A DNA stretch of 64,000 nt from Gentiana macrophylla (taxonomy: Eukaryota; Streptophyta; Magnoliopsida; Gentianales; Gentianaceae), in assembly GCA_026214975.1 (NCBI GenBank), contig CM047810.1:93884316-93948315 (forward strand), read 5' to 3'. Of the stretch, positions 1 through 10,143 are shown one piece after another. The notes beneath the pieces are model-generated. The model saw only the letters and a program-made list of their open reading frames with translations, did no database searches and was not told the origin of the DNA. The first letter of the stretch is position 1. Each line of letters opens with the position of its first letter. The position numbers were made by a program, and so were the translations under genes.

Positions 1-171
1 AAGCTTTCACTGATAAAACAAGATAATTTTGATTACAAGATGATTACTAACTAAGGGACTTAGCCTATTTATAGGCTAGAAAGCCCATTTAGGTAAAATC
101 TAAACTTAAAAAGCCCAATAGCTAGTCACTTAATTAAAACGTTAATAACAGATAATGACGTCCCTACATCA
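1..171 (-). repeat. 3' LTR of the gag-only retrotransposon (truncated by window edge)
   Basis: It matches 3349-3520 over its visible length: both copies share the aagctttcac start, the aagcccatttaggtaaaa stretch and the terminal tgatgt/catagg region. On the minus strand the LTR begins TGATGTAGGGACGTC, directly after a purine-rich tract. Its distal end lies outside the window, so the target-site duplication cannot be checked. Confidence 0.8.
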
Positions 172-173
172 GT

Positions 174-187
174 CCATCCCCCTTCTC
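174..187 (-). other. Polypurine tract of the gag-only retrotransposon
   Basis: On the minus strand the 14 bases read GAGAAGGGGGATGG and lie 2 bp upstream of the 3' LTR start, the normal place for the plus-strand primer of an LTR retrotransposon. The sequence just upstream in the element, on the minus strand, reads GCTCGTGGACGAGC, a form often found at the end of plant Ty3 pol genes. Confidence 0.6.
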
Positions 188-466
188 AAAAGAAGCTCGT
201 CCACGAGCGAATAGGAATCCCCATCGAGGCCTCCGAATCACACCATTAAGCTCCATTGGTGGATCTAATCCATTCACCATCTTATGAATCAATTTCAAAG
301 TAAATTTAAAATGTCCATTGTCCCATAAAATGCTTAACCATGAAGAAATTGTAGAAACACTTAGCATAGTCATGATGGACCTCCATTCTATATTGGAGTG
401 GTACTCGTCATTCCAACCCTCCCATAGGATAACTCGTCCCTGAGTTTGATTGGGGCAGTAGTGGCC

Positions 467-988
467 TCAATAAAATTCACCAAGTATGATATCATATATT
501 GAAGCAGAAACCATGCTCAATTGAAATGTTTTCCCATCTTTAAAGTATTGTAAGTTAAGAATGAATATGACCATCTGATACTCCAAGACAACATGTTGGT
601 TCTGCAAATGAACCCAAGGTAGAAATGCATTTGAAAGTAAAGAAGCACAATATTGCTCCATTTGCACATGAGCAAGCATGAAAGGAACCCAACACTCAAT
701 AAAATTATTTGCATCACACTTGTAATCATATGCAGTAAAGTGCACCATTCTTTCCTTCATTTCTGTGATTGGATCAACCTCTGTAATATCTTTTGTAGCG
801 CCACTAGATTGTGAACAAAACAGAGAAAGAGTGTTGTGATAATTGAATTTCCAATCCCTTGTTTCATTACATATTCCTTCCTCAGTAAACTTATGGTTCC
901 CCATACATATCACAGAACATGGATATGAAGGGCTTAGTGGTAGTCCAAACAGCTCATTATCCATATTAACAACTATGCATCCGATCAA
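467..988 (-). CDS. Unknown 173-aa frame inside the gag-only retrotransposon
   Basis: An open frame of about 173 codons lies between the importin-like frame and the 3' LTR, overlapping the preceding frame by about 20 bp. I recognise no domain. It is Cys- and His-containing but has no regular zinc-knuckle spacing, and no DTG protease, YxDD or DDE signature. It could be captured host sequence like its neighbour, remains of pol drifting out of recognition, or chance. The start codon is not supported by anything beyond frame opening. Confidence 0.3.
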   Translation of the reverse strand: MIGCIVVNMDNELFGLPLSPSYPCSVICMGNHKFTEEGICNETRDWKFNYHNTLSLFCSQSSGATKDITEVDPITEMKERMVHFTAYDYKCDANNFIECWVPFMLAHVQMEQYCASLLSNAFLPWVHLQNQHVVLEYQMVIFILNLQYFKDGKTFQLSMVSASIYDIILGEFY

Positions 989-2048
989 GCTGTGAGCATC
1001 CTGATCTTGTAACTTCCACTCTGTTGAGAATCGTTGCTATGCTTGGATCAAACATTCCAAGTCCTTGATCTTGATGGATATGTAACCAATTGATCAGAGC
1101 TCTAAGAGAGCGCATATTGTGTCTAACTTGCTCTATATCATTAAGACCACTGAAGTTTGAAACAACAACATATTGGACTTCGAAGGCAACCAAAGAAACC
1201 GATGTTTCATCTGTCAAACGGAAAAGCTGTAATGTTTTATCACATATATCCGTAAATAAACGAGCAGTAGCCTTTACATCCTCCTCATCCATTGAAGGAT
1301 CTGTAAGCTGTGGCTGCATATTCATAACCTGAGGGACAATTACTTGAATCAAGGGCAACGGCAAAAATACTCCTTCCGAGAATCTAATCGATGTATAGGA
1401 CATCAATACGGAAATGACTTTAACCGTTGCCTCTGAAAACACACCCGTAGTCAAGCTTAAGACGGCTGCAAGCACCAGTGAGTGAGAAGAAATTGTAGAA
1501 ACAAGTATTCTAAGCCTTAGTCGAAGCCAAAAAGTAAATGCCTCGAGAACCTTCTTGGTGATGGATGTTTTGTCTGGTCGATTTTGATTGAGAATAGCCA
1601 AAAAAGAGACCCAAATAGGATGTGCATCTTCAGTTTTTAAGCTACATTCAACCTCCAACTTAGTGTTCTGCATTCTCGCTGGATAGAATATTCCATCAGG
1701 TTCAAATATGATTGATGCAAGTACAGTAATTGAATAAGTAGCACCCATGTGCACTCCACATGTTAGGCTTTTGTATTTTGTGAAGTAATCAATAATGAGG
1801 TTTTTAACCATGATAGGTCCAGCCAGCAACTCATCTTTCTTAACTTCAGAATGATCCTCACATGTAGCAAGACGGCCATTGATTAAGCATGGGTCGCTTG
1901 GCAACACTTTCTTTCGAATGCACTTGGCATTAGCTTGCTGCGGCCCAATTCCATATTCTTGTTCATGCGAGTCTACAATATCAGCTATAGCAAGTAACTG
2001 TGAAGAATTATCATTTTGTTTGCTAGGCACAACATCTGGCAACACCAT
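966..2048 (-). CDS. Captured transportin-SR/MOS14 (TNPO3-like importin) fragment in retrotransposon
   Basis: A 360-codon frame lies in the element's sense strand. Roughly residues 165-320 read as the plant transportin-SR/MOS14 (importin-13/TNPO3-type) HEAT-repeat region: VLEAFTFWLRLRLRI, then SSHSLVLAAVLSL, PLIQVIVPQVM, MDEEDVKATARLFTDI and VSLVAFEVQYVV occur in the family's order. The family nuclear-imports SR splicing factors. About 45 family residues seem to be missing between the ARLF and VSLV segments, and the joined segments contain no intron. This suggests capture at the RNA/cDNA level followed by deletion. The first 160 residues and the last 40 are not recognised. The frame is a passenger, not a functional importin, which would be near 950 residues. 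Family assignment is from remembered motifs and needs a search. Confidence 0.7.
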   Translation of the reverse strand: MVLPDVVPSKQNDNSSQLLAIADIVDSHEQEYGIGPQQANAKCIRKKVLPSDPCLINGRLATCEDHSEVKKDELLAGPIMVKNLIIDYFTKYKSLTCGVHMGATYSITVLASIIFEPDGIFYPARMQNTKLEVECSLKTEDAHPIWVSFLAILNQNRPDKTSITKKVLEAFTFWLRLRLRILVSTISSHSLVLAAVLSLTTGVFSEATVKVISVLMSYTSIRFSEGVFLPLPLIQVIVPQVMNMQPQLTDPSMDEEDVKATARLFTDICDKTLQLFRLTDETSVSLVAFEVQYVVVSNFSGLNDIEQVRHNMRSLRALINWLHIHQDQGLGMFDPSIATILNRVEVTRSGCSQLDRMHSC

Positions 2049-2373
2049 CGTAGGATGATTTTCTCGAATCGATATTTCCGAAATTGGAAACTGACTTTAT
2101 GAAAGTGGAGCTTTAATTGATTCTTCTTCATTTTCCTTTGAACATCCATTGTTAGAATCTTTCTCTTCATCAAGGATTTTCTCATCATTCTTTTCACACC
2201 CCTCAACAAAGACCACTGCCCTTTTTAAGTATTCTGCTTCCTCCCCAATCCCCCCAGTTTCATATATGGTGTCTTGAGTTATGGGCTCTTCTGCATGGGC
2301 TGCCTCAAATTCTGATATGGACCCCCACGGCTTGACATGCTTCTTGCTAGAAATGCTCTCAACTTTTGTTCCA

Positions 2374-3265
2374 TCAGATGCACCAAACCATACTGAATGC
2401 TTTGCAACTCCTTCTCTTGAGCATCAAGTTGAACAACTGTTGATATTTATTCTTTCCCAAAAGATCCAACACTTTGTTGCTACAAATATGAGTTCCATAG
2501 GAAATGTAGCTCATAGCTTCTCCAAATGGATTCACATGAATTTCATTTGTTGGGATTTTAGTGCCTGGCATTGAGCAATTAAACTCATCACGTTTGTGGC
2601 TGTGAACTTCTATGGGGAATTTTATCGAACAGTTGGAGTGCTTCTTATTTACTTGTTGACTCAGTTGATTGTGGAATTTTGTCAAACACATCGTGGGCAA
2701 GAATCTGTTGAATAACAATTTCTTCATTCTAGGCCATGAAGTGTCTCCTCTTTGCCACCTATGATTCTATCACGCTGCAGCTTATTCCACCAAGTATAAG
2801 CATCTCCTCCATTTTATACAAAACAATTCCACACTTCAGGTGTAACGGTGGTTTCACTTCCTCAAAGAAATCTTCAAAATCATCTACCCAACTAATAAAA
2901 TCTTTGGTGTGCCAAGTTCCATCAAAAGCGGCAAATCTCTCTTCAATCTCACTATTATGGACTCCGATTCAGAATTTCTACGGTAAACCCTAAGAAAAGG
3001 AGCTTCCTTTTCTTCGTACTTGCGAAACAGCATTCAACTTCGTCAAAGTTAGAAGTAAAACCAACAGGCTTCAAACATTGTTGTTCACCGATCGAACTTC
3101 GAGGAAAAACTCGTTCCATGCCGTGAACCACTTGTCTGATTTTCCTCTCTTCGTGTTTCAGTCCATGTGGCAACTCCATTGTAAAAGTATTCTGAGAGAT
3201 CTTCGAATCACGAACATCGTCGCAGATCCGGCAGCTCCTTCCGTCGAATTCAGCCATCAACGAGT
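2374..3265 (-). pseudogene. Decayed Ty3-type gag
   Basis: The region begins shortly after the primer-binding site. On the minus strand it shows AAFDGTWHTKDFISWVDDF, then after a frame change AYTWWNKLQRDR, then TSWPRMKKLLFNRFLP. This is the usual Retrotrans_gag order: the FDG start, the WW motif, then W..M...F..RF.P. The WW and FLP parts lie in different frames, and a stop follows the region between them, so it cannot be translated as one protein. No CCHC zinc knuckle is visible downstream. It would have formed the virus-like particle of the element. Confidence 0.65.
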
Positions 3266-3280
3266 GAAGGAGAAACCTTG

Positions 3281-3292
3281 TCTCTGATACCA
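3281..3292 (-). other. Primer-binding site, initiator-Met tRNA type
   Basis: The minus strand reads TGGTATCAGAGA, matching the plant tRNA-iMet primer-binding consensus TGGTATCAGAGC except at the last base. It lies a few bases inside the 5' LTR end and fixes the element's orientation as minus. Confidence 0.75.
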
Positions 3293-3294
3293 AA

Positions 3295-3520
3295 TAAAGT
3301 AGAAGTCTATAAAAGAAAAAATAAGATAACAAAGCTAATCCAAGCTCCAAGCTTTCACAGATAAAACAAGATAATTTTGATTACAAGATGATTCTTAACA
3401 GAATGATTTACATTTTATTTATAAATTTAGAAAGCCCATTTAGGTAAAACCTAAACTAAAAATCTCAATAGCTAATTACTTAATTAAAACGGTAATAAAA
3501 ATAATGATGTCCCTATGTCA
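3295..3520 (-). repeat. 5' LTR of the gag-only retrotransposon
   Basis: About 226 bp, repeated at the left window edge. The minus-strand start is TGACATAGGGACATC at 3520. The inner boundary near 3295 is set by the primer-binding site and is uncertain by a few bases, because no clean CA end is seen. Confidence 0.7.
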
Positions 3521-3589
3521 TAAGATATAGAAAGTAAGCAAATAAAGGTTATTTTAAGAAAATTAATCAAATATAGGGTTATGACACAA

Positions 3590-3800
3590 CATTTTCCATG
3601 TAGCTAAGATTACGAACATCAGATTACTCATGACCATGTCAAAAATTAAAGGATGGCACCTAGAACAACTTGATATGAACACATCTTTCATACATGGGGA
3701 TTTTCGATGAGGAGGTCTACATGGTACTACCTTCAGGCTTGCACCTTCTGCGAAATTCTGTTAGAAGAGCCGTTGCTCAACTGCCAAAGTGTTTAAATGT
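3590..3800 (+). pseudogene. Ty1/copia reverse-transcriptase fragment
   Basis: One frame reads LEQLDMNTSFIHGDFDEEV followed by YMVLPSGL, the conserved Ty1/copia RT block (QLDV..AFLHG.L.EEVYM..P.G). Nothing recognisable of the element continues on either side, so it is a short truncated scrap. It is on the opposite strand from the adjacent retrotransposon and is not part of it. Confidence 0.75.
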
Positions 3801-4400
3801 TTATAAGTGAATATAGAGCTACCCAGATCACTATAAGATTGTGCTAAAATTATCAAGTTGATAGAGTTAATTTCATTGTTTGAACTCTAATGATAGCTGA
3901 ATTAGATGTTCTTCGATGACTTGAAGCTCATGCTTTGTAGTGACGCTTCATTCCCGGAAACCGAATCCTTATCCAGAAAATACGCCCGGAAATTTAAGCC
4001 TCGTAAAACAATATCATCAGAGTAAAGCGGAAATTTAAAATTAAAGAAATGACTCGGGAATGTCAAAAGACACAAAAACGAATCGACCAGTTCAACTCCT
4101 CGTCTAAGACAGAATGACAGAACAACGATATAAAGGTTGTTACAACTTTTACAATCCCAATGAAAGAAAAGTATAAGTCTAGGAATCCTCAACAATTACA
4201 TGTTTATCCTCTCAAAACAATATTAAAGTGCGTAAAATAAAATGTAGCATGCTCCATCGAAGCATCCCAAGCTCATACATCGTCTCCGTCATGGCCGTCA
4301 TCATATCTGATCCGAACTCATCATCCTCCAATCACCTTCCCGAGGCGAGAACAGTAATAAGTGGTAAGTACAATTGTACTCAATAAGGAGTAGAAAAATC

Positions 4401-4403
4401 GGA

Positions 4404-4470
<67 letters not shown>
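4401..4470. repeat. (AT)n microsatellite
   Basis: About 70 bp of almost pure AT repeat inside the old Del-like LTR. The apparent Ile/Tyr peptides it encodes are not genes. Confidence 0.95.
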
Positions 4471-4472
<2 letters not shown>

Positions 4473-4825
4473 CATGTATAAATCAACGAAAACTACCACG
4501 TAGGTTGTAATAAAAGAGCTCACTCTCCTCTACTAGCTCCGTTAGTAAAATCTCATCCAAGTAAGTTTGTTACGTTATAACTCACGGGCACGATGCTAGA
4601 ATGACGGGTCTACGCACCGGGACAAGGTCAGCACCTCATATGGCACGGACTTTTCCGTGTGAAAGATTACATGAGTCTGTTTGGCATCAAACCAAGTAAA
4701 GGTGTAATAGTTACATGCTAGGAAGTATAAATGTGCGTTACCGAGAGTTACAACGTTTTAGCTTTTAGACACACAATTATGTATTTACAAATTTAAATTC
4801 TTAAAGTCTAGGTTCGTTCACATAT

Positions 4826-7800
4826 TGATCGCGTGTAAGTCGCTTAATACTAGCAAGAGGACTAGGTCAATCGTAGTGTAACAAGGGCGAGTCAATGTCG
4901 ATCTCACAGAGACTATTATTTAAATAAGTTAAACACAACCACAATTCATAAGTCAACCGGATAGGTGTTAGGAAATCTACGCGGGAACGCAGCGGAATTC
5001 AAAATTTTATTTCCTTTGACCAGGATCAACTTTGTTTAAGCAATAAACAAATAAGCTAGTAGATGGTGGTTACCTTGCTTGATCTAAAAGATCGACGCTT
5101 TGACCGTCTAAAAAGAGTAGTGATGCACGGAGCCGCCCAAGTGTTCGGGCTCCACCGGCGATCCACACGAACAGCTTGCCGGAATCCCATCATGGATTGC
5201 TACCAGAAAAACTCGGTTGCTAGACCAACATTTTCTCTCTCTCAAATCTCTCCCTAAGAAGCTCTCTATTTTTCACAAGAACTATTAGTTCTTGGAATTG
5301 TGATCTACAAAAGAGCTAGCCATCCCGTTTCTTATATAGGTGAAAGTGGCACCGCTTTATGTCCTAATCTGATTATGAGAAGCTTCCTAGAAGATAGAGG
5401 AGAAAGAAAACATTTTCCTAATAAAATAAGGAAAATACCTCTGATTGATTTATCTCATTTAATTTAATATCTTCTATTAAATATTTCCAAGATATTGTCA
5501 ATATCTAATATTGACTATCTTTATCATATTACCATAAATCAATTTACACATGTGTGCAAATCTATACACATTAATATCTAATTATAATATAATGCCATAA
5601 TTGACTAGTCTTGCAAGATCTTTGTGTATGAATATACACAAAAACATGCGCACCATATATATGCACATATATATCTATTTAGTCAACATGAATAATATGA
5701 TACTATGATTAATTAATTGGAAAAATACATGTATATCACATATATATTTTTCGACATATACATCAACTTATGTATATTTAATTAATCAACATAATTAATA
5801 TCTTATATTTAATTTATTCACAATAAATAAATACCACTATATTAATTTATCACTATAACCTTTATAGCATGAGATAAATTCTTTCCTTATTTGGTTATCA
5901 ACTATAACCACATTTTAATCCGGCTGGATGTTCTTATGTGTGTGACCCGATAGGCTTTCGAATATGTTGGCCGTAGACACAAAGTGCAAATTACGAAAAT
6001 GCCCTTCATGCCTAAGGATCACGGGATAGCGTCTAGCAACACACCATGACCCCCAATCATCGGAAGAGTCAAATGCAATGACTACTACCTTTCATGTGAA
6101 ACAGTTATCGTGTAAATAGAATCATATCGCTGTAATAATATACATACGTTTGTTCGTCGAGTGTCAAACATCAACGACCGTATCTTATAATCTGGATATC
6201 ATGCTCTCTCGAAATAACTCATTTACTTCCACTTTGCAAAGATTCACAAGAGTAAGACATTCCTTATAAGAAGGCCCTTTCGGATATTCACCCATATGGA
6301 TAGGGTATGCGATTTCCAAACGAACAAACATGTATACTCCGCATGTTTCAGTATCACACCCAATCACTACCGCATGATCGCCCCATGGCTAGGGGAAACC
6401 TCATTAGTGTCAAAGCATGAAAATCCACACCTTGATGTCATGTAGACTCTGGTCCTAAGGATAATTACACAACTGTCACATAGTGTGACACTTAACAGTG
6501 TAAGTAGGGCAGTCTAACGTACGCATTCTCTATACACGTCCACATACAGTCCAAGTGTCTCTACACTTCGATAGACGAGATCTATCCCTGCCCTTAAAGA
6601 TAGAAGACATCTAATACGTGCTAGCCTGTTTGCACTATCAATACCATGTTTAATAGTACATCAGCCTAGAGACATTTAAGTATCAAACTTATTAAAGTGA
6701 TTAGAGATCTCATCAACCATAATCGACTATCATGGTTTCTCTATCACAGTTTAATACTAAGGACGTTATCATATAACAATTCATAATTGGTTCTTTAAAA
6801 GAACAAATATATGACAACATAAAAGTCATTTATCATATGTATAAACATAAAGAAATAGTAGAAATTTTCCGACCCGGTCGGATCCCGTCCAACCTGATTG
6901 GGTTTAGGACACTATTTCAACAATAGGGTGGTCAATGACAAACATAAATAAACAGTAAATAAAATAGATGCAAATAAACCAATAGTCAATCATATATTGA
7001 AAAGGCATTAACCAAACTATTCACAACTAATCTCCCCTTAATCCTTATCTGATTCATATTTGTAATAAGCTACGGGTGCAGTCTCCTAACCTTTTCTACT
7101 TCCACTGTAGGGACAGCAGACAACCTATGTGCATTTAACCTTCTTACTTGGTTGTATTAACCCACACGCAATAAGTTCTAGAGAGTGCCGGCTCATTTCC
7201 GAGAACCTCCCTAAGCAGCTATCGACTATGACTAGCACGTTCCTAAAGATCGATCCCGACTATGTCCTAACTAACACTTCACTAACAGACCTTCATGTTA
7301 ATTTATGATGACATGCAATTAGGTGATCAGGCTAAAAAACATGTAAATTAATTAGATTTGTCGATCAACGTAGCCGACGCCGAACCACAGAATTAGGATT
7401 TACTAAGTGTCTCGATTAGTCGATAAAGACCGTCGTCTAATCGAGAGAACGAAACCCATAATTCTGCGTATAATATGAACGAATTGAATAATAAAGATTA
7501 AGGTTCGTTTAATCAATTCATAGTTGATTACATGCAAACATAGTCTAGATCTATCACAAGAACAATAATGAATCTAAGATACGAAATAAAATATTGGAAT
7601 AGATCTTACCCATAATGAAGAACATATCTACTCCTCAATTCTCTCTCCCTCCGGCGATTCGAATCGATCCATGAAGATCGTAAACCAAGCAGAATTCAAT
7701 AATGAAAGATTCATGATTTTTTTGCAATAAAAGAAAATGAGAAAAGAAAATAAGACTTTATTCACCAAAGGACTACATTGTATCTAGTTGATGGATGAAT

Positions 7801-8388
7801 AAGATGAGGAATGGATGAATGAATTATTGGTTACAAATCCACAGTTCTAATGACCTTATATAGGTGTATAAACCGACTTAGGGTAAAACCTAATCCGTGG
7901 CAGACAAGAAAACGCGTTCTAGAAGATTCTGGGAGGCTCGATTAGTCGGCGGCAATACTTTTTCTTCTGCCGACTTAACTTGGAAGGTTCTGGAATGCCC
8001 TAGGCCTAATCCTTCTGTCTAGTCCGCTCCAGATTCCGTTCGTAATGCTAGGCCCAAGTTTCGTTACCGATCCTATTCTCCGGTCCAATCTCCACTCGAA
8101 ACACTTCACCCTTCATCTCCGTTCACTTCTTTATCAGTTGACTCCCAAATGATGCTCCAAACACTCGTTCATCTATCAATAAAATCATAACACATATAGT
8201 AGCTTCTATTTATGGCAAATAGCGCATAAAATACACGGTTAATATGCATAATACCAATTTAGTCACCCCGGACTTGGCTTAATCACATTTAGCTAATTAA
8301 CCCCTGATTTCATACATAATACACCCATTCAGAACACAAATCCGGGGTAGATTGATGGCAAAATATGATATCAAGTTGACCGTCATCA
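4826..8388 (-). repeat. 3' LTR of the Athila/Tat-like element, interrupted by a solo LTR
   Basis: It matches 10144-11742 from tgatcgcgtgtaagtcgc to gaccgtcatca. Removing the insert 4966-6927 leaves about 1601 bp, against 1599 bp in the other LTR. The nested insert interrupts the caaccggatagggtggtca stretch that is intact near 10270-10295. Confidence 0.85.
4966..6922 (-). mobile_element. Solo LTR (TSD ATAGG)
   Basis: A 1957-bp segment starts TGTTAGGAAATC and ends TATTTCAACA. It is flanked by ATAGG at 4961-4965 and 6923-6927, exactly where the undisturbed LTR copy near 10280 reads straight through. There is no second LTR or internal region, so it is a solo LTR left by LTR-LTR recombination. 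A relative in opposite orientation lies at 53003-55139, so strand assignment relative to transcription is inferred only. Confidence 0.85.
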
Positions 8389-8402
8389 ACTACCCCCCAC
8401 TT
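8389..8402 (-). other. Polypurine tract of the Athila/Tat-like element
   Basis: The minus strand reads AAGTGGGGGGTAGT immediately before the LTR start TGATGACGGTC. Position and composition fit a plus-strand primer. Confidence 0.65.
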
Positions 8403-8962
8403 AGCTTTTGATCGTCCTGAGCAAAAACCAAATCAAACAAATCCCGTAAACAATTACAAACTAATTAAAAACAGACTCTTTCAAGAAATCTAAATAAGAC
8501 GAGGGTCAACACATATCCATCAGTAATCCGTTAAGCACTATCTCGTAGTAGAACCGACGTGTGTGTGAATAACTCTCAAACAACAGTGACGCAGACATAA
8601 TCACATTATATCAATAAGGATTTTAGGCAAAATATGCATCATGCACACATCCATATGTTCCCCATTAAATATCACCAACCAATGCATCAATGTGTTGTGA
8701 GATAAATCTTTTGTGATAATGCATTCAAGAAAAGAAGAAAGTTATAGCGACCCCACAACCTTTACTTATCAATGTGCACGATTGCTCTTCTTGCCTTCAA
8801 ACTCAGGCAAATAACATGAAACCTTACTTGGGTCGGGCGGACTTGGGGACCGAGTATCACTCTTAGGTCCTCGTTTGTTTCATTTTTTATGTGAGGTCGT
8901 GCCTTCTTCGCTACTGAGTTCGCTTCCCTCATTGCCTTTATTATATTATTTTTATATATATT

Positions 8963-8964
<2 letters not shown>

Positions 8965-9013
<49 letters not shown>
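8965..9013. repeat. (AT)n microsatellite
   Basis: About 48 bp of AT repeat in the internal region of the Athila/Tat-like element. Confidence 0.95.
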
Positions 9014-9017
<4 letters not shown>

Positions 9018-10120
9018 TAGATTTCTCACTATTATTTTTCTCTCACTCGCAAGCCCGTTGTATCTGTTTTACCTTTCGTGGCCTCATTGTTGCTACCTTC
9101 ATCCTACAACAATTGTTTAAAGTATATCCACCGATAAATACCGATTCTCGGTCTAAGATACTCTTCATCTTATCCAAATATTTCTCACTCGGATTACGTG
9201 CTCAAAAACTGAATGCAAATGGCAAAATAACAATTAATAAGTCACTACTTCATGCAACATAACACATGCTCATTCTTCCATACTAAATTGAATAATGCGT
9301 CATCTATACTACATACTGAAAGAGCGAGTTATATGTGATTAAAAGGCCAATTCCACAATAAGATAGATGATTAATAAACCACTACTTCAAATAGTTGACA
9401 AACCCCTTACTCATCATTAATGAATTAAGTATGTAATTAAGCAGTTTCAATGGTTTAAGAACTCTATCTCATTCAATTCAGAAAATCAAAATTCACAAAA
9501 AGTAAGTGGATGTGTGTCTCAATTTTTTTTTTCAAACTATGTGTTGTGCCTACCCCCACTTTAAAACTCAACATTGTCCCCAATGTGGAAAGTAAAGCAA
9601 AAAAAAGTAGGAAGAAGAAGAAAACTTAGCTTTGGAAAATAGAAGAACTCGGCTAATTGTCTGAAGTGAATCATATCAGTGAACTGGAACAAAAGTTGTC
9701 GCATCCCAAGAACTAATCTGCACTAGGTTAGCTAATACAAACAATTCTTGCATAGAAGCCATTAGTACCGCAAGACGGGAATACGTAACAAAATCATTAT
9801 GTCACATGGCAGTAAATAGCACAACTAAAAAGAAGAAGTACAATAAACAAATTAAGCCAATACATAAAAACTTTATCACCTAAACACAACAAAAAGACTA
9901 ACTCCAAATAAAAATAAAAAGACTCGAGACTCAAAATAATAATCGAATAATCATGCGAAGTAAAAAAGACTCCCGCAGATCCTTTGCTCAAAAGCCTTAG
10001 GAACATGGCGATGAAAATAAAACCTTCAAACTTTTATCCAATCATCGAAAAGAAAAGAAAATAACTAATAACAAAGTTAACCATAAATTCATGGCTATGC
10101 CTAACAATTAAATAGATAGT

Positions 10121-10137
10121 CCCCAGCAACTGCGTCA
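10121..10137 (-). other. Primer-binding site, Athila/Tat type
   Basis: The minus strand reads TGACGCAGTTGCTGGGG six bases inside the 5' LTR. It differs at three positions from TGGCGCCGTTGCCGGGG, the site complementary to the 3' end of plant tRNA-Asp used by Athila/Tat-type elements. This is the main evidence for lineage, as no protein remains. Confidence 0.65.
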
Positions 10138-10143
10138 AAAACT

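Larger units (their letters stand above)
1..3520 (-). mobile_element. Non-autonomous gag-only LTR retrotransposon with captured host sequence
   Basis: A direct repeat at 1-171 and about 3295-3520 forms the two LTRs; the 3' LTR is cut by the window edge. Read on the minus strand the order is 5' LTR, primer-binding site complementary to initiator-Met tRNA (TGGTATCAGAGA), decayed gag, a long frame containing importin-like sequence, an unknown frame, a purine-rich tract and the 3' LTR. I see no protease, reverse transcriptase or integrase. The last internal bases resemble the pol-end/purine-tract junction of plant Ty3 elements, so pol was probably lost. The whole element would be about 3.6 kb, typical of TR-GAG or LARD-like non-autonomous elements. 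The LTRs differ by scattered substitutions and small indels. Confidence 0.75.
8389..10143 (-). other. Non-coding internal region of the Athila/Tat-like element
   Basis: No gag or pol motif is seen on either strand. It contains the PPT next to the left LTR, a 50-bp AT microsatellite, and near 9545-9595 a stretch (minus strand: acattggggacaatgttgag, then a G-rich run) of the kind found upstream of the 3' LTR in Athila/Tat elements. Short open frames in it have no family features. Confidence 0.6.

Noticed and set aside
3940..4300. Full chromovirus at the left end
   Set aside because: Only LTR sequence is present; no PBS, gag or pol of that family adjoins it.
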